This document shows positions 27,060-36,700 of a stretch of 64,000 nt of DNA, piece after piece (the stretch's first letter is position 1; each line of letters begins with the position of its first letter). The position numbers and the translations under genes were made by a program. Origin of the DNA: Candidatus Gemmiger stercoripullorum. Its GTDB lineage: Bacteria; Bacillota; Clostridia; Oscillospirales; Ruminococcaceae. Under the pieces are notes generated by a model that worked only from the letters and a program-made list of their open reading frames with translations, searched no databases and had not been told where the DNA came from. Location: positions 42,480 to 106,479 of the forward strand of contig DWXD01000044.1 in assembly GCA_019119365.1 (NCBI GenBank), in the 5' to 3' direction.

Positions 27060-28096
27060 CCGCCAGAAAGCCGCGGCTGTTTTACCTGGATTTCATCCGC
27101 ACTGTGGCCCTTGTCAGCATCCTCATCATCCATTTCAACGCCACGGTCACGGGGTATTTCACGCTGCCGTCGCACCTGTTCGGCAGCACGCTGCCGTTCG
27201 GCATCTACCTCGGCGATTTCGGTTCCTCGCTGTTTTTCATCGTGTCGGGCGCGGCGCTGTGTTATACGTCGCCGGAGCCTTTCTCGGTTCCCGCTTTTTA
27301 CAAAAAGCGGGCCCGCGCGGTCTACCCCATGTTCTGGCTGGCCTGGGCGCTGTGCTTCACGGTCCGCTTTACAACGGTCCCGGGCGCTTTTGCCGGGGCA
27401 AAGGGGGCCACGCTCCTGCTCACGGCGCTGGGGCTTGACCACTTTGCCGTTGCGGCCGGCTGGGTGCACACCGACTTCGCCTGTGTCGGCGAATGGTTTT
27501 TGGGCAGCATCCTGTTTTTGTACCTTGTGTTCCCGCTGCTCCTGTGGCTGTGCCGCCGCGGCCGCGCGGCGCGCTGGGGCGGCTTTGCGGCGGCCTGCGT
27601 GCTCGGCGTCGCCGTGCACCTGGCCGGGTGGGACGCGCGCCTTGTCGCCATCCACCTGCCGGAATTTTTCTTCGGCATGCTGTTCGTCTCGCTCGCCCGG
27701 CGCGCCCAGGCGGCGGCGCTCGGCGTCTCGCTGGCCGGGCTGGCGGCGCTGTGGGGGCTGGGCGGCGGCGCGGCGGACAGCAAGATCCTCTGCGCGCTGT
27801 TCAGCGCCGCCGTGTTTGCGGCGCTGGCCCTGGTCTCGCCGCTTTTGCGCCGGGGCCCGTTTGAGCGCCTGTGCGCGCTGCTGGGTAAATATTCCTACGC
27901 GGTCTTCCTGTGCCACCATGTTCTGATCCAGCGCCTTGTGCGCGGGTTCGACCTCTCGCTGCTTACCCGGCGGGACACAGTGCTGCTGTTCTTTGCCTAC
28001 CTTGTGGCCACGGCCGCCGTCTCGGCGTTTTTGTTCTGGCTGGACGCCAGGGTGCGCGCCGGGGCCGCGGCGCTCTGGCGCGGCGCGCCGCGCTGA
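27056..28096 (+). CDS. Membrane acyltransferase (acyltransferase 3 family)
   Basis: A 346-residue integral membrane protein with about ten hydrophobic segments. The opening RLFYLDFIRTVALVSILIIH carries the Arg and His typical of acyltransferase 3 (OafA/WecH-like) enzymes, which add acetyl or succinyl groups to surface sugars. A later conserved stretch is YSYAVFLCHHVLIQRLV. As the last gene of the polysaccharide operon it probably O-acylates the product. A terminator follows. Confidence 0.88.
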   Translation: MTARKPRLFYLDFIRTVALVSILIIHFNATVTGYFTLPSHLFGSTLPFGIYLGDFGSSLFFIVSGAALCYTSPEPFSVPAFYKKRARAVYPMFWLAWALCFTVRFTTVPGAFAGAKGATLLLTALGLDHFAVAAGWVHTDFACVGEWFLGSILFLYLVFPLLLWLCRRGRAARWGGFAAACVLGVAVHLAGWDARLVAIHLPEFFFGMLFVSLARRAQAAALGVSLAGLAALWGLGGGAADSKILCALFSAAVFAALALVSPLLRRGPFERLCALLGKYSYAVFLCHHVLIQRLVRGFDLSLLTRRDTVLLFFAYLVATAAVSAFLFWLDARVRAGAAALWRGAPR

Positions 28097-28103
28097 AGGA
28101 TTT

Positions 28104-28133
28104 CGCCCCGCCGCCCGGCGGGGCGCTGCTTTT
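28104..28133 (+). terminator. Terminator of the polysaccharide operon
   Basis: Nine-base stem CGCCCCGCC (28104-28112) with GGCGGGGCG (28117-28125), followed by CTGCTTTT. The T-run is short, but position and stem strength support it. Confidence 0.7.
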
Positions 28134-28156
28134 GCGGCGTTTTTTGGCGCGGCCTA

Positions 28157-28185
28157 TGTACAAAACCCGGCCGGTAGGCTATAAT
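28157..28185 (+). promoter_or_regulatory. Promoter of hprK
   Basis: TGTACA (28157-28162), 17-base spacer, TATAAT (28180-28185). The GTG start of hprK lies about 74 bases downstream. Confidence 0.8.
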
Positions 28186-28258
28186 GAAAATAACTGTAAA
28201 GCGCCGCGCCCCGGCGCATCGGCAACGCAAAACCGGAATATGAAAGGGGAGACCGACT

Positions 28259-29197
28259 GTGCCGCAATTTTCCGTCACCCTCGCCAAGATCGCGGAAGAA
28301 TCCAACCTGATCACCCTCTACGCCCCCAGGGACCTTGCCGAGACCAAGGTCGTCACGGCCGAGGTGTACCGCCCCGGCATCTTCCTGGCCGGGTACTACC
28401 AGTTCTTTGACCGCACGCGCATCCAGATCATCGGCCTGACCGAACTTTCCTATCTGCAGGAGCTGGACCCCGCCGTGCGCCGCAGCCACATTGAAAAGCT
28501 GTTCTCCTTTGCGCCCCCGGCCGTCATCCTCTCCCGCGGGCTGGAGCCGCTGCCCGAAATGATCGAGTTCGCCAAAACCTACGGTGTCACGCTGCTGCGC
28601 TCGGGCGAGATGACCAGCCCGCTGATGAGCAGCCTGATCACGACGCTGAACACCGAGCTGGCCCCGCGCATCACGCGCCACGGCGTTCTGGTCGAAGTCG
28701 CGGGCGAAGGCATGCTGATCCTGGGCGATTCCGGCGTCGGCAAGAGCGAGACCGCCATCGAGCTGGTCAAGCGCGGCCACCGCCTTGTGGCGGACGACGC
28801 CGTCGAGCTGCGCAAGGTCTCCTCGCACAAGATCATGGGCATGGCCCCGGCCAACATCCGCCACTTCATCGAACTGCGCGGCATCGGCATCATCAACGTG
28901 GCCCGCCTGTTCGGCGCGGGCGCCGTCAAAAACAGCGTCGAAGTCGAGATGGTCATCGAGCTCGAACCGTGGGAGCGCACCAAAAACTACGACCGCACCG
29001 GCCTTGAATACAATACTTACGACATTCTCGGCGTGCCGGTGCCCAGCATGCTGATCCCGGTCATGGCCGGGCGCAACCTGGCCGTCATCCTGGAGACGGC
29101 GGCCATCAACAACCGCCAGAAGGAAATGGGCTACAACGCCGCGCAGGAGCTCATCAACAGCCTCGGGCTGCAGGGCGACATCGGCGTCGGCCTGTGA
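28259..29197 (+). CDS. hprK: HPr kinase/phosphorylase
   Basis: A 312-residue bifunctional enzyme that phosphorylates and dephosphorylates Ser46 of HPr, the switch for carbon catabolite control in Firmicutes. The GTG start follows AAAGGGG. The Walker A is GDSGVGKSETA at residues 156-166, followed by RGHRLVADDAVEL. The family signature GIGIINVARLFGAGAV is intact. Length is normal. It heads the run PHP-ROK-murB-rapZ-whiA-dnaE. Confidence 0.97.
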   Translation: MPQFSVTLAKIAEESNLITLYAPRDLAETKVVTAEVYRPGIFLAGYYQFFDRTRIQIIGLTELSYLQELDPAVRRSHIEKLFSFAPPAVILSRGLEPLPEMIEFAKTYGVTLLRSGEMTSPLMSSLITTLNTELAPRITRHGVLVEVAGEGMLILGDSGVGKSETAIELVKRGHRLVADDAVELRKVSSHKIMGMAPANIRHFIELRGIGIINVARLFGAGAVKNSVEVEMVIELEPWERTKNYDRTGLEYNTYDILGVPVPSMLIPVMAGRNLAVILETAAINNRQKEMGYNAAQELINSLGLQGDIGVGL

Positions 29198-29218
29198 CCG
29201 CCACAAAAGGAAGGATCT

Positions 29219-29968
29219 ATGCAAATCATCGCAGACCTGCACACCCACACGCTGTGCGCCACCCACGCCTTTCACACGCTGCTGGAGATGGCCGCGGCGG
29301 CCAAAGCCATGGGCTACCGCGCCCTGGCCGTGACCGACCACGCGCCCGCCATGCCCGATGCGCCGCATCTGTGGCATTTCGGCAACTTCAGCGCGCTGCC
29401 GCGCGTCATTGACGGCGTGGCCATGCTCTACGGCGCGGAAGTCAACGTGATGGACACGCTGGGCGGGCTCGATCTGCCAAACAGCCTTCTGCGCGGGATG
29501 GACTGGGTCGTGGCCTCCATCCACAGCCCCTGCATCCCCGGCATCCTGACCGAGCGCGAGGCCACCCGCCTGTGGCTCGGCGTGGCCGAAAACCCTTATG
29601 TGGACTGCATCGGCCATTCGGAGCAGCAGCACTATAAATACGACTACGACCTTGTTGCCAAAGCCTTTGCCAAAAACAACAAGGTGGTGGAATTCAACGG
29701 CAATTCGTTCCAGGTCCGGCGCGACGGCGCCGCCAACATGCGGGCGCTGCTGCGCGCCTGCCGGGACAACGGTTGCCGCATTGCGCTCAACAGCGACGCG
29801 CACAGCATCCGCCAGATGCAGGAAAATATGGCGGCGCTGTGCGCCCTTGTGGAGGAAGAACATTTCCCGCCGGAGCGGATCGTCAACGCAAGCACCGCCG
29901 CGCTTGCGGCGGAACTTGCGCGCCACGGCCGCGCCTGCGCACGGGAGATCGGAGGAATATTCGTATGA
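29219..29968 (+). CDS. PHP-domain phosphoesterase (YcdX-like)
   Basis: A 249-residue PHP protein starting after AAGGAAGG. Metal ligands are visible in ADLHTHTLC near the N-terminus, VTDHAP near residue 40, and HSEQQHYKYDYD near residue 133. ALNSDAHSIRQM closes the site. The family hydrolyses phosphate esters; YcdX-like members are trinuclear zinc phosphatases. The substrate is unknown. A PHP gene in the hprK-murB-rapZ region is common in Clostridia. It overlaps the ROK gene by 4 bases. Confidence 0.88.
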   Translation: MQIIADLHTHTLCATHAFHTLLEMAAAAKAMGYRALAVTDHAPAMPDAPHLWHFGNFSALPRVIDGVAMLYGAEVNVMDTLGGLDLPNSLLRGMDWVVASIHSPCIPGILTEREATRLWLGVAENPYVDCIGHSEQQHYKYDYDLVAKAFAKNNKVVEFNGNSFQVRRDGAANMRALLRACRDNGCRIALNSDAHSIRQMQENMAALCALVEEEHFPPERIVNASTAALAAELARHGRACAREIGGIFV

Positions 29969-30918
29969 AATACACCATCGGCATCGACCTGGGCGGCACC
30001 ACCATGACCGCCGGCGTCGTCAATGAAGCGTGTGAGATCGTCGGCAAGCTGACCTGGCCCACCCGCCTGCCGCGCCCGTCCAAGGACCTGGAAAAGGCGA
30101 TGACGGAGCTGTGCCGCACCGTCGCCGGCCAGTGCGGCGTCTCGTTTTCGGATGTCGAGTATGTCGGCATCGGCACGCCGGGCAGCGTCAACTTCACCAC
30201 CGGCTTCGTGGGCTACAACACGAACTTCGGCTACTATGACTGGAACCTCGGCCCCGACATGGCCGCGCTGCTCGGCTGCCGCGTCTATGTCGAGAACGAC
30301 GCCAACGCCGCCGCTTTCGGCGAATACCTTGCGGGCGGCGCCAAGGGCTATCAGGACGCCGTCATCATCACGCTGGGCACCGGCATCGGCAGCGGCATCA
30401 TCCTCTCGGGCAAGATTTTGCGCGGGTTCAACTTTGCCGCCGGGGAGATGGGCCACACCGTCATCGTCAAGGACGGCCGCCCCTGCAACTGCGGCCGCCG
30501 CGGCTGCTGGGAGCGCTACGCCTCCTCCCGCGCGCTCAGCGAGGACACGCGCGAGGCCATGCGCCAGGACCCCGACACGCTGATGTGGAAGATTGCGGGC
30601 GACCTGGACCACGTCAACGCCAAGACCTCCTTCGACGCGATGGAAGCCGGGGACGCCACGGCCCGCAAGGTCGTGGACAACTGGATCGGCTATGTCGCCT
30701 GCGGCGTGGCCAACGTTGTCAACACCTTCCAGCCGGAGGTCGTCTGCATCGGCGGCGGCGTGTCCAACCAGGGCGAGGTCCTGCTCGCGCCCGTCCGCGC
30801 GATCGTGGAGCAGGAGACCCGCAACATCACCAGCGGCAGCTGCCCGGCCATCTGCGCCTGCCAGCTGCACAACGACGCCGGCGTGATCGGCGCGGCCCGT
30901 CTGGCCGAATCCATCTGA
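29965..30918 (+). CDS. ROK family sugar kinase, probable glucokinase
   Basis: A 317-residue ROK protein. The start at 29965 follows GGAGGA. The phosphate-binding loop is IGIDLGGTTMTAGVV, the catalytic region is YVENDANAAAFGEY with the conserved Asp, and ITLGTGIGSGII follows. The zinc-binding signature CNCGRRGCWE is complete. This set fits ROK glucokinases (GlcK). The lack of a DNA-binding domain excludes a repressor. Its product, glucose 6-phosphate, feeds glycolysis, for which pfkA lies 7 kb downstream. Confidence 0.92.
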   Translation: MKYTIGIDLGGTTMTAGVVNEACEIVGKLTWPTRLPRPSKDLEKAMTELCRTVAGQCGVSFSDVEYVGIGTPGSVNFTTGFVGYNTNFGYYDWNLGPDMAALLGCRVYVENDANAAAFGEYLAGGAKGYQDAVIITLGTGIGSGIILSGKILRGFNFAAGEMGHTVIVKDGRPCNCGRRGCWERYASSRALSEDTREAMRQDPDTLMWKIAGDLDHVNAKTSFDAMEAGDATARKVVDNWIGYVACGVANVVNTFQPEVVCIGGGVSNQGEVLLAPVRAIVEQETRNITSGSCPAICACQLHNDAGVIGAARLAESI

Positions 30919-30935
30919 GCCCCAAGGAGGCAACT

Positions 30936-31865
30936 ATGGCGGTATCCATCCCCGAACTGCTGCAGGACCTGCGGGCAGAAACCCTGCCCTGCACCGAAAA
31001 CGAGCCCCTGGCCCGGCACACGACCTTCCGCATCGGCGGCCCGGCGGCGGTGTTCTGCCAGCCGCGCACGGCGGCCGAGCTGATGCGCACGCTGGAGCTC
31101 TGCCGCGCGCACCATGTGCGCACCTATCTTCTGGGCAACGGTTCCAACGTGCTGTTTGCCGACGCCGGGTTCCCCGGCGCGGTCGTCTGCCTGACCGCGC
31201 TGGCCAGCCAGCCGACGCTGGAACGCCAGCCGGACGGCCGCGTGGCGCTCAAGGCCGGGGCCGGTGTGACGCTGGCCGCCGTGTGCCGCGCCGCCTGCGC
31301 GGCCGGGCTCACCGGGCTGGAATTTGCCTACGGCATCCCCGGCACGTTGGGCGGGGCCGTCTACATGAACGCCGGGGCCTACGGCGGCGAAATCAAGGAC
31401 GCGCTGGCGTCGGCCGCCTTTCTGGACGAACGCCTGCGCCTGCAGACGCTGCCCACCCCCGCGCTGGCGCTCGGCTACCGCACCAGCGTGTTCGAGACAA
31501 AAAACTGGTGCATCCTGGAAGCGACCTTCCTGCTCAAACCCGACCCGCAGGGCCCGGCGGCTGTCCAGGCGCGCATGGAGGACTTCATGGCCCGCCGGCG
31601 CGACAAGCAGCCGCTGGACCTGCCCTCGGCGGGCAGCACCTTCAAGCGCCCGCAGGGCGCGTTCGCGGGCCGGCTCATCGACCAGTGCGGCCTGCGCGGC
31701 TTTGCCGTCGGCGGCGCGGCCGTCAGCGAAAAACACTGCGGCTTTGTCGTCAACAAGGGCGGGGCCACCTGCGCCGACGTGCTGGCCCTGACCGAAGAAG
31801 TGTGCCGCATCGTGAAGGAAAAGACCGGCTACACGCTGGAACGCGAGATCCGCGTGGTCGGCTGA
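30936..31865 (+). CDS. murB: UDP-N-acetylenolpyruvoylglucosamine reductase
   Basis: A 309-residue FAD enzyme that makes UDP-MurNAc for peptidoglycan. The start at 30936 follows AAGGAGG. FAD-binding motifs are HTTFRIGGPAAV and LGNGSNVLFADAG. The substrate region IPGTLGGAVYMNAGAYGGE and the catalytic Ser in PSAGSTFKRP are intact, and the conserved C-terminal Glu appears in LEREIRVVG. Standard length for a Firmicute MurB. Confidence 0.96.
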   Translation: MAVSIPELLQDLRAETLPCTENEPLARHTTFRIGGPAAVFCQPRTAAELMRTLELCRAHHVRTYLLGNGSNVLFADAGFPGAVVCLTALASQPTLERQPDGRVALKAGAGVTLAAVCRAACAAGLTGLEFAYGIPGTLGGAVYMNAGAYGGEIKDALASAAFLDERLRLQTLPTPALALGYRTSVFETKNWCILEATFLLKPDPQGPAAVQARMEDFMARRRDKQPLDLPSAGSTFKRPQGAFAGRLIDQCGLRGFAVGGAAVSEKHCGFVVNKGGATCADVLALTEEVCRIVKEKTGYTLEREIRVVG

Positions 31866-31891
31866 AACGCGTTTTGGGAGGAACTTTGTCC

Positions 31892-32755
31892 ATGAACTTT
31901 CTTGTCGTTACCGGCCTGTCCGGCGCGGGCAAATCCATGGCGGCCAACGCCCTGGAGGACATCGGCTTTTTCTGCATCGACAATATCCCGGCGGGGCTGC
32001 TGCCCCGCCTGGTCGATTTTGCGCTGCAGGGCGAAAACCAGCTCCAGCGTGTGGCCGTCGTCATGGACATCCGCGGCCTGCGCTCGCGCGCGGCGGCCGA
32101 AAGCGCGCTGCAGGCGCTCGACGAGAAAAAGATGGACTACGACATCCTTTTTCTGGACGCCTCCGACGCGGTCATCCGCCGCCGCTACAAAGAGACCCGC
32201 CGCCTGCACCCGATGGCCCAAAACGGCCAGCTGCCCATTGACGAGGCCATCTGCCGCGAGCGGGAAATTTTGCAGCCGCTGCGGGAGCGCGCCCGCTATA
32301 TCATCGACACGTCGCAGTTTTCGGCGGCGCAGAACCGCGAGCGCATCTGCAGCCTGTTCCTCAACAAAGGCCAGTGCGCCATGTCGCTCAACATCATTTC
32401 GTTCGGCTTCAAGTACGGCCTGCCGCAGGAGGCGGACATCGTGCTCGATGTGCGCTGCCTGCCCAACCCGTTCTATGTGCCCGAACTCAAAGAGCTGACC
32501 GGCCTGGACCAGCCGGTCGTCGATTACGTCATGCAGAGCGCCGACTCGCAGGAGCTGCTGCGCCGGTACGAGAGCATGCTCGAATTCTCGCTGCCGCTCT
32601 ATGTCAAGGAGGGCAAAAGCCAGCTTGTCGTGGCGGTGGGCTGTACGGGCGGCAAGCACCGCTCGATCACCTTTGCCCGCAAGCTGGGCGAATTCTGCGA
32701 AGGGCTCGGCTACCAGCCCGTCGTCATGCACCGCGACGCCAAGCGCACGATGTAA
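31892..32755 (+). CDS. rapZ: RNase adaptor/nucleotide-binding protein RapZ (YvcJ)
   Basis: A 287-residue protein starting after GGGAGGA. The N-terminal P-loop is TGLSGAGKSMAANALED. The C-terminal half carries the conserved FGFKYGLPQEADIVLDVR, LPNPF and VGCTGGKHRSITFA motifs. In E. coli RapZ controls the GlmS mRNA; in Firmicutes YvcJ is a GTPase of less clear role. It sits between murB and whiA. The yvcK gene that usually lies between rapZ and whiA is absent. Confidence 0.95.
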   Translation: MNFLVVTGLSGAGKSMAANALEDIGFFCIDNIPAGLLPRLVDFALQGENQLQRVAVVMDIRGLRSRAAAESALQALDEKKMDYDILFLDASDAVIRRRYKETRRLHPMAQNGQLPIDEAICREREILQPLRERARYIIDTSQFSAAQNRERICSLFLNKGQCAMSLNIISFGFKYGLPQEADIVLDVRCLPNPFYVPELKELTGLDQPVVDYVMQSADSQELLRRYESMLEFSLPLYVKEGKSQLVVAVGCTGGKHRSITFARKLGEFCEGLGYQPVVMHRDAKRTM

Positions 32756-32812
32756 AGGCCGTGTGCCGCTGCCTGCATAAAAAACACGCCGAGAGGGGAG
32801 GAGGGGAGAGCG

Positions 32813-33757
32813 ATGAGCTTTTCACAGGACGTCAAAAACGAGATCCTGCGCCGCAAGATCACCCGCCCCTGCTGCTGCCGGGCCGCGGCTTATGCGGCGG
32901 CCTGCTTCGGCAAATATTTTGACGAGCGCGGCATCGTGCTGCAGACAGAGACCGAGGGCGTCGCCCACTTTGTGCAGCGCATGTACAGCCGCTGCGGCAT
33001 TGCGGGCGAGGTCGTGCGCAAGGAGCGCCCGGCCGGGCCGGTGTTCGAGTTCCATGTGCAGGAGCCCGAAGCCGTGCGCAAAGCGCTGGAACTGTTCGGC
33101 CACACCGGGCGCGAACCGGCGCTGCGCATCCGCCCGGACAGTTTCAAATGCCAGAACTGCGTGTCCTGCTTTGTCTCAACGGCGTTTTTGTGCTGCGGCA
33201 CCGTCAACGACCCTGAAAAAGGCTATAACATCGAATTTTTGTCCACGCGCTACCAGCTGTCCCAGCAGCTGGAGGCCATTTTGGCCGAGCACGAGTTCCA
33301 CCCCCACCGCGCGCTGCGCAAGGGGGCCAGCACCGTCTATGTCAAGGCGGGCGACCATATCGAGGACCTGCTGACCTTTATGGGCGCGGGCAATGCGGCC
33401 ATGCGCATCATGGAGCAGCGCATGTACAACGACATGCGCAACAAGACCAACCGCCTGTCCAACTGCGAGACCGCCAACCTCGGCAAGAGCGTGCAGGCGG
33501 CCGTACAGGTGCGCCAGGCCATCGAAACGCTCGAACAGGCCGGCGCGCTGGACACCCTGCCCGCCCCGCTGCCGGACACCGCCCGCCTGCGGCTGGCTTA
33601 CCCGGATCTGCCGCTGTCCAAGCTGGGGCAGAAATTTGACCCGCCGGTCAGCAAGGCGGGGTTGTGCCACCGTTTCAAGCGCATCCAGCAGGCCGCCCGG
33701 CGCCTGCAGGAAAACCAGTCCGCGGCCGCCGCGCCGGGAAAGGAACACCATGGCTGA
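32813..33757 (+). CDS. whiA: DNA-binding protein WhiA
   Basis: A 314-residue protein starting after a strong GGGGAGGAGGGG site. The N-terminal two thirds match the WhiA fold related to LAGLIDADG nucleases (SFSQDVKNEILRRKI, STAFLCCGTVNDPEKGYNIEF). The C-terminal helix-turn-helix is visible in PLSKLGQKFDPPVSKAGLCHR. WhiA acts in sporulation in Streptomyces and in division and chromosome segregation in Bacillus. The protein is unusually cysteine-rich near the N-terminus (CCCR) and at about residue 105-125. Its end overlaps dnaE by 8 bases. Confidence 0.94.
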   Translation: MSFSQDVKNEILRRKITRPCCCRAAAYAAACFGKYFDERGIVLQTETEGVAHFVQRMYSRCGIAGEVVRKERPAGPVFEFHVQEPEAVRKALELFGHTGREPALRIRPDSFKCQNCVSCFVSTAFLCCGTVNDPEKGYNIEFLSTRYQLSQQLEAILAEHEFHPHRALRKGASTVYVKAGDHIEDLLTFMGAGNAAMRIMEQRMYNDMRNKTNRLSNCETANLGKSVQAAVQVRQAIETLEQAGALDTLPAPLPDTARLRLAYPDLPLSKLGQKFDPPVSKAGLCHRFKRIQQAARRLQENQSAAAAPGKEHHG

Positions 33758-36700
33758 ACCATCCGCCCGCCAATTCACCCACCTGCACCTGCACACAGAG
33801 TACAGCCTGCTGGACGGCGCCTGCCGCATCGACAAACTGTTCGACCGCATCAAGGAGCTGGGCCAGACCGCCGTCGCCATCACCGACCACGGCGTCATGT
33901 ACGGCTGTGTGCAGTTTTATGACGCCGCCGTTGCCGCGGGCATCCGCCCCATCATCGGCTGCGAGGTCTATGTCGCCACCCGCACCCGCTTTGACAAGGT
34001 CAACCGCATCGACGGCAACAACCACCTTGTGCTGCTGTGCAAAAACGAGACCGGCTACAAGAACCTGATCAAAATGGTCTCGGCCGGTTTCCTTGAAGGC
34101 TTCTACTCCAAGCCGCGCATCGACAAAGACCTGCTCGAAGCCCACCACGAGGGCCTCATCTGCCTGTCCGCCTGCCTTGCGGGCGAAGTGCCGCAGGCCA
34201 TCCTTTCGGGCGATTACGAGCGTGCCAAACAGGCGGCGCTGTACTACCACAACCTGTTCGGCCCCGGCAACTATTATATCGAGCTGCAGGACCACGGCCT
34301 GGAGGAAGACAACGTCGTGCTGCCGCAGCTCATCCGCCTTTCGCGCGAGACCGGCATCCCCCTTGTCGCTACCAACGACGCGCACTATCTGCGGCGCGAG
34401 GACGCCAAGATGCAGAGCATCCTGCTGTGCATCCAGACCGGCAAGACCATCGCCGACGCCGACCGCATGGAGTTCCAGACCGACGAATTCTATGTCAAAA
34501 GCACCGACGAGATGTACGATCTGTTCTCGATGGCGCCCGAAGCCTGCGAAAACACGAACAAAATCGCCGAACAGTGCCAGTTTGACTTCCACTTCGGCGA
34601 GACCAAGCTGCCCTATTTCAAAGCCCCCGACGGCCTGGACAACCAGGTCTATTTTGAAAAGCTCTGCCGCGACGGCCTCGAGCGCCGCTACCCCGGCCGT
34701 GTCACGCCCGAGCTGCGCGAGCGCCTTGACTATGAGATCGGCGTCATCCGCAAGATGGGGTACACCAACTACTACCTCATCGTCTACGATTTTATCAACT
34801 ACGCCAAGAGCCGCGGCATCCCGGTCGGCCCCGGGCGCGGTTCGGGCGCGGGCAGCCTGGCCGCCTACTGTGTCGGCATCACCGACATTGACCCGATCCG
34901 CTACAGCCTCATCTTTGAACGCTTTTTGAATCCCGAGCGCGTCTCGATGCCCGACTTTGACGTCGACTTCTGCTACGAGCGCCGCCAGGAAGTCATCGAC
35001 TACGTCAACGAAAAATACGGCCGCGACCATGTCGCGCAGATCGTCACCTTCGGCACCATGGCCGCCCGCGCCGCCGTGCGCGACGTCGGCCGCGTCATGG
35101 GCATGCCGTACCAGGACGTCGACAAGGTCGCCAAGCTGATCCCGATGGAGCTCAAGATGACGCTGCGCCGCGCGCTGGAGGTCTCGCCCGACCTGAAGGC
35201 CCTCTACGAAGCCGACCCGCAGGTGCATGAGCTGATCGAGACCTCGCTGGCCGTCGAGGGCATGCCGCGCAACGCGTCCACGCACGCGGCCGGCGTCGTC
35301 ATCACGCGCGAAGCCGCGACCGAATATGTCCCGCTCGGCTCCAACAACGGCGTGCCGGTCACGCAGTTCAACATGACCGAGATCGAGCGCCTTGGCCTGC
35401 TTAAAATGGACTTTCTCGGCTTGCGCACGCTGACCGTCATCCGCGACACCGAGACCGCCGTGCAGCAGAAAGAGCCCGCGTTTACGCACGAGAGCATCGA
35501 CTACGACGACCCCGCCACCTACGCAATGCTGGCCCGCGGCGAGACCGAGGGCATCTTCCAGCTTGAATCCACCGGCATGACCCAGGTGCTGACCGGCATG
35601 CGCCCGAAAAACCTCGAGGATATCATCGCCCTGATCTCGCTGTACCGCCCCGGCCCGATGGACTCCATCCCCACCTACCTGCGCAACCGCCGCGAACCGG
35701 ACAAGGTCAGCTACAAAACGCCGCAGCTCGCGCATATCCTCGACGTCACCAACGGCTGCATCGTCTACCAGGAGCAGGTCATGCAGATCTGCCGCGAGCT
35801 GGCGGGCTTCAGCTTCGGCCAGGCCGACAACGTCCGCCGCGCCATGAGCAAGAAAAAGCTCAAGGTCATGGAGGCCGAGCGCGCCCACTTCGTCCACGGC
35901 TGCACCGACCCCGGCAAGGAATGCCCCGGCTGCGTCAAAAACGGCATTCCCGAACAGGTGGCGAACGAGATCTACGACGAGATGATCTCGTTCGCGTCCT
36001 ATGCCTTCAACAAATCGCACGCGGCCTGCTATGCCTATGTCGCGTTCCAGACCGCCTACCTCAAGTGCCACTACCCGCGCGAGTTCATGGCCGCGCTGCT
36101 GACCAGCGTGCTGGACAACACGGCCAAGGTCATCGAGTATTCGTCCGAATGCCAGCGCCTGGGCATCAAGGTGCTGCCGCCGGATGTGAACGTCTCGCGC
36201 GGCGGCTTCACGGTGGACGGCGAGAGCATCCGCTTCGGCCTCAACGCGGTCAAATCGGTCGGCCGCGGGCTGATCGAGGGCGTCATCCGCGAACGCGCGC
36301 AGCGCCCGTTCCGCAGCCTGTATGATTTCTGCAAGCGCATGCACGGGGCCGAACTCAACCGCCGCGCGCTGGAAAACCTGATCCGCGCCGGCGCGTTCGA
36401 CGGCCTGGAACCCAGCCGCCACGGCATGCTGCAGAGCGTGGAGCCGATCCTGAAAAGCGTCGAGACCGACGCGCGCCAGAACCTGGAAGGCCAGCTCGAC
36501 CTGTTTGCCGCGCTGTCCGGCGGGGGCGGCGCGCAGACGGCCGAGGATTACCAGGTCCCGGCCCTGCCGGAGTATCCGCCCGCCGAACTGCTCAAGATGG
36601 AGAAGGAGGTCTCGGGCCTGTACCTGTCCGGCCACCCGCTGGACGCCTACCGCCCGCTGATCGCCCGGGTCTCCACCGCCACGCTGGCGGGCCTTTCGGA

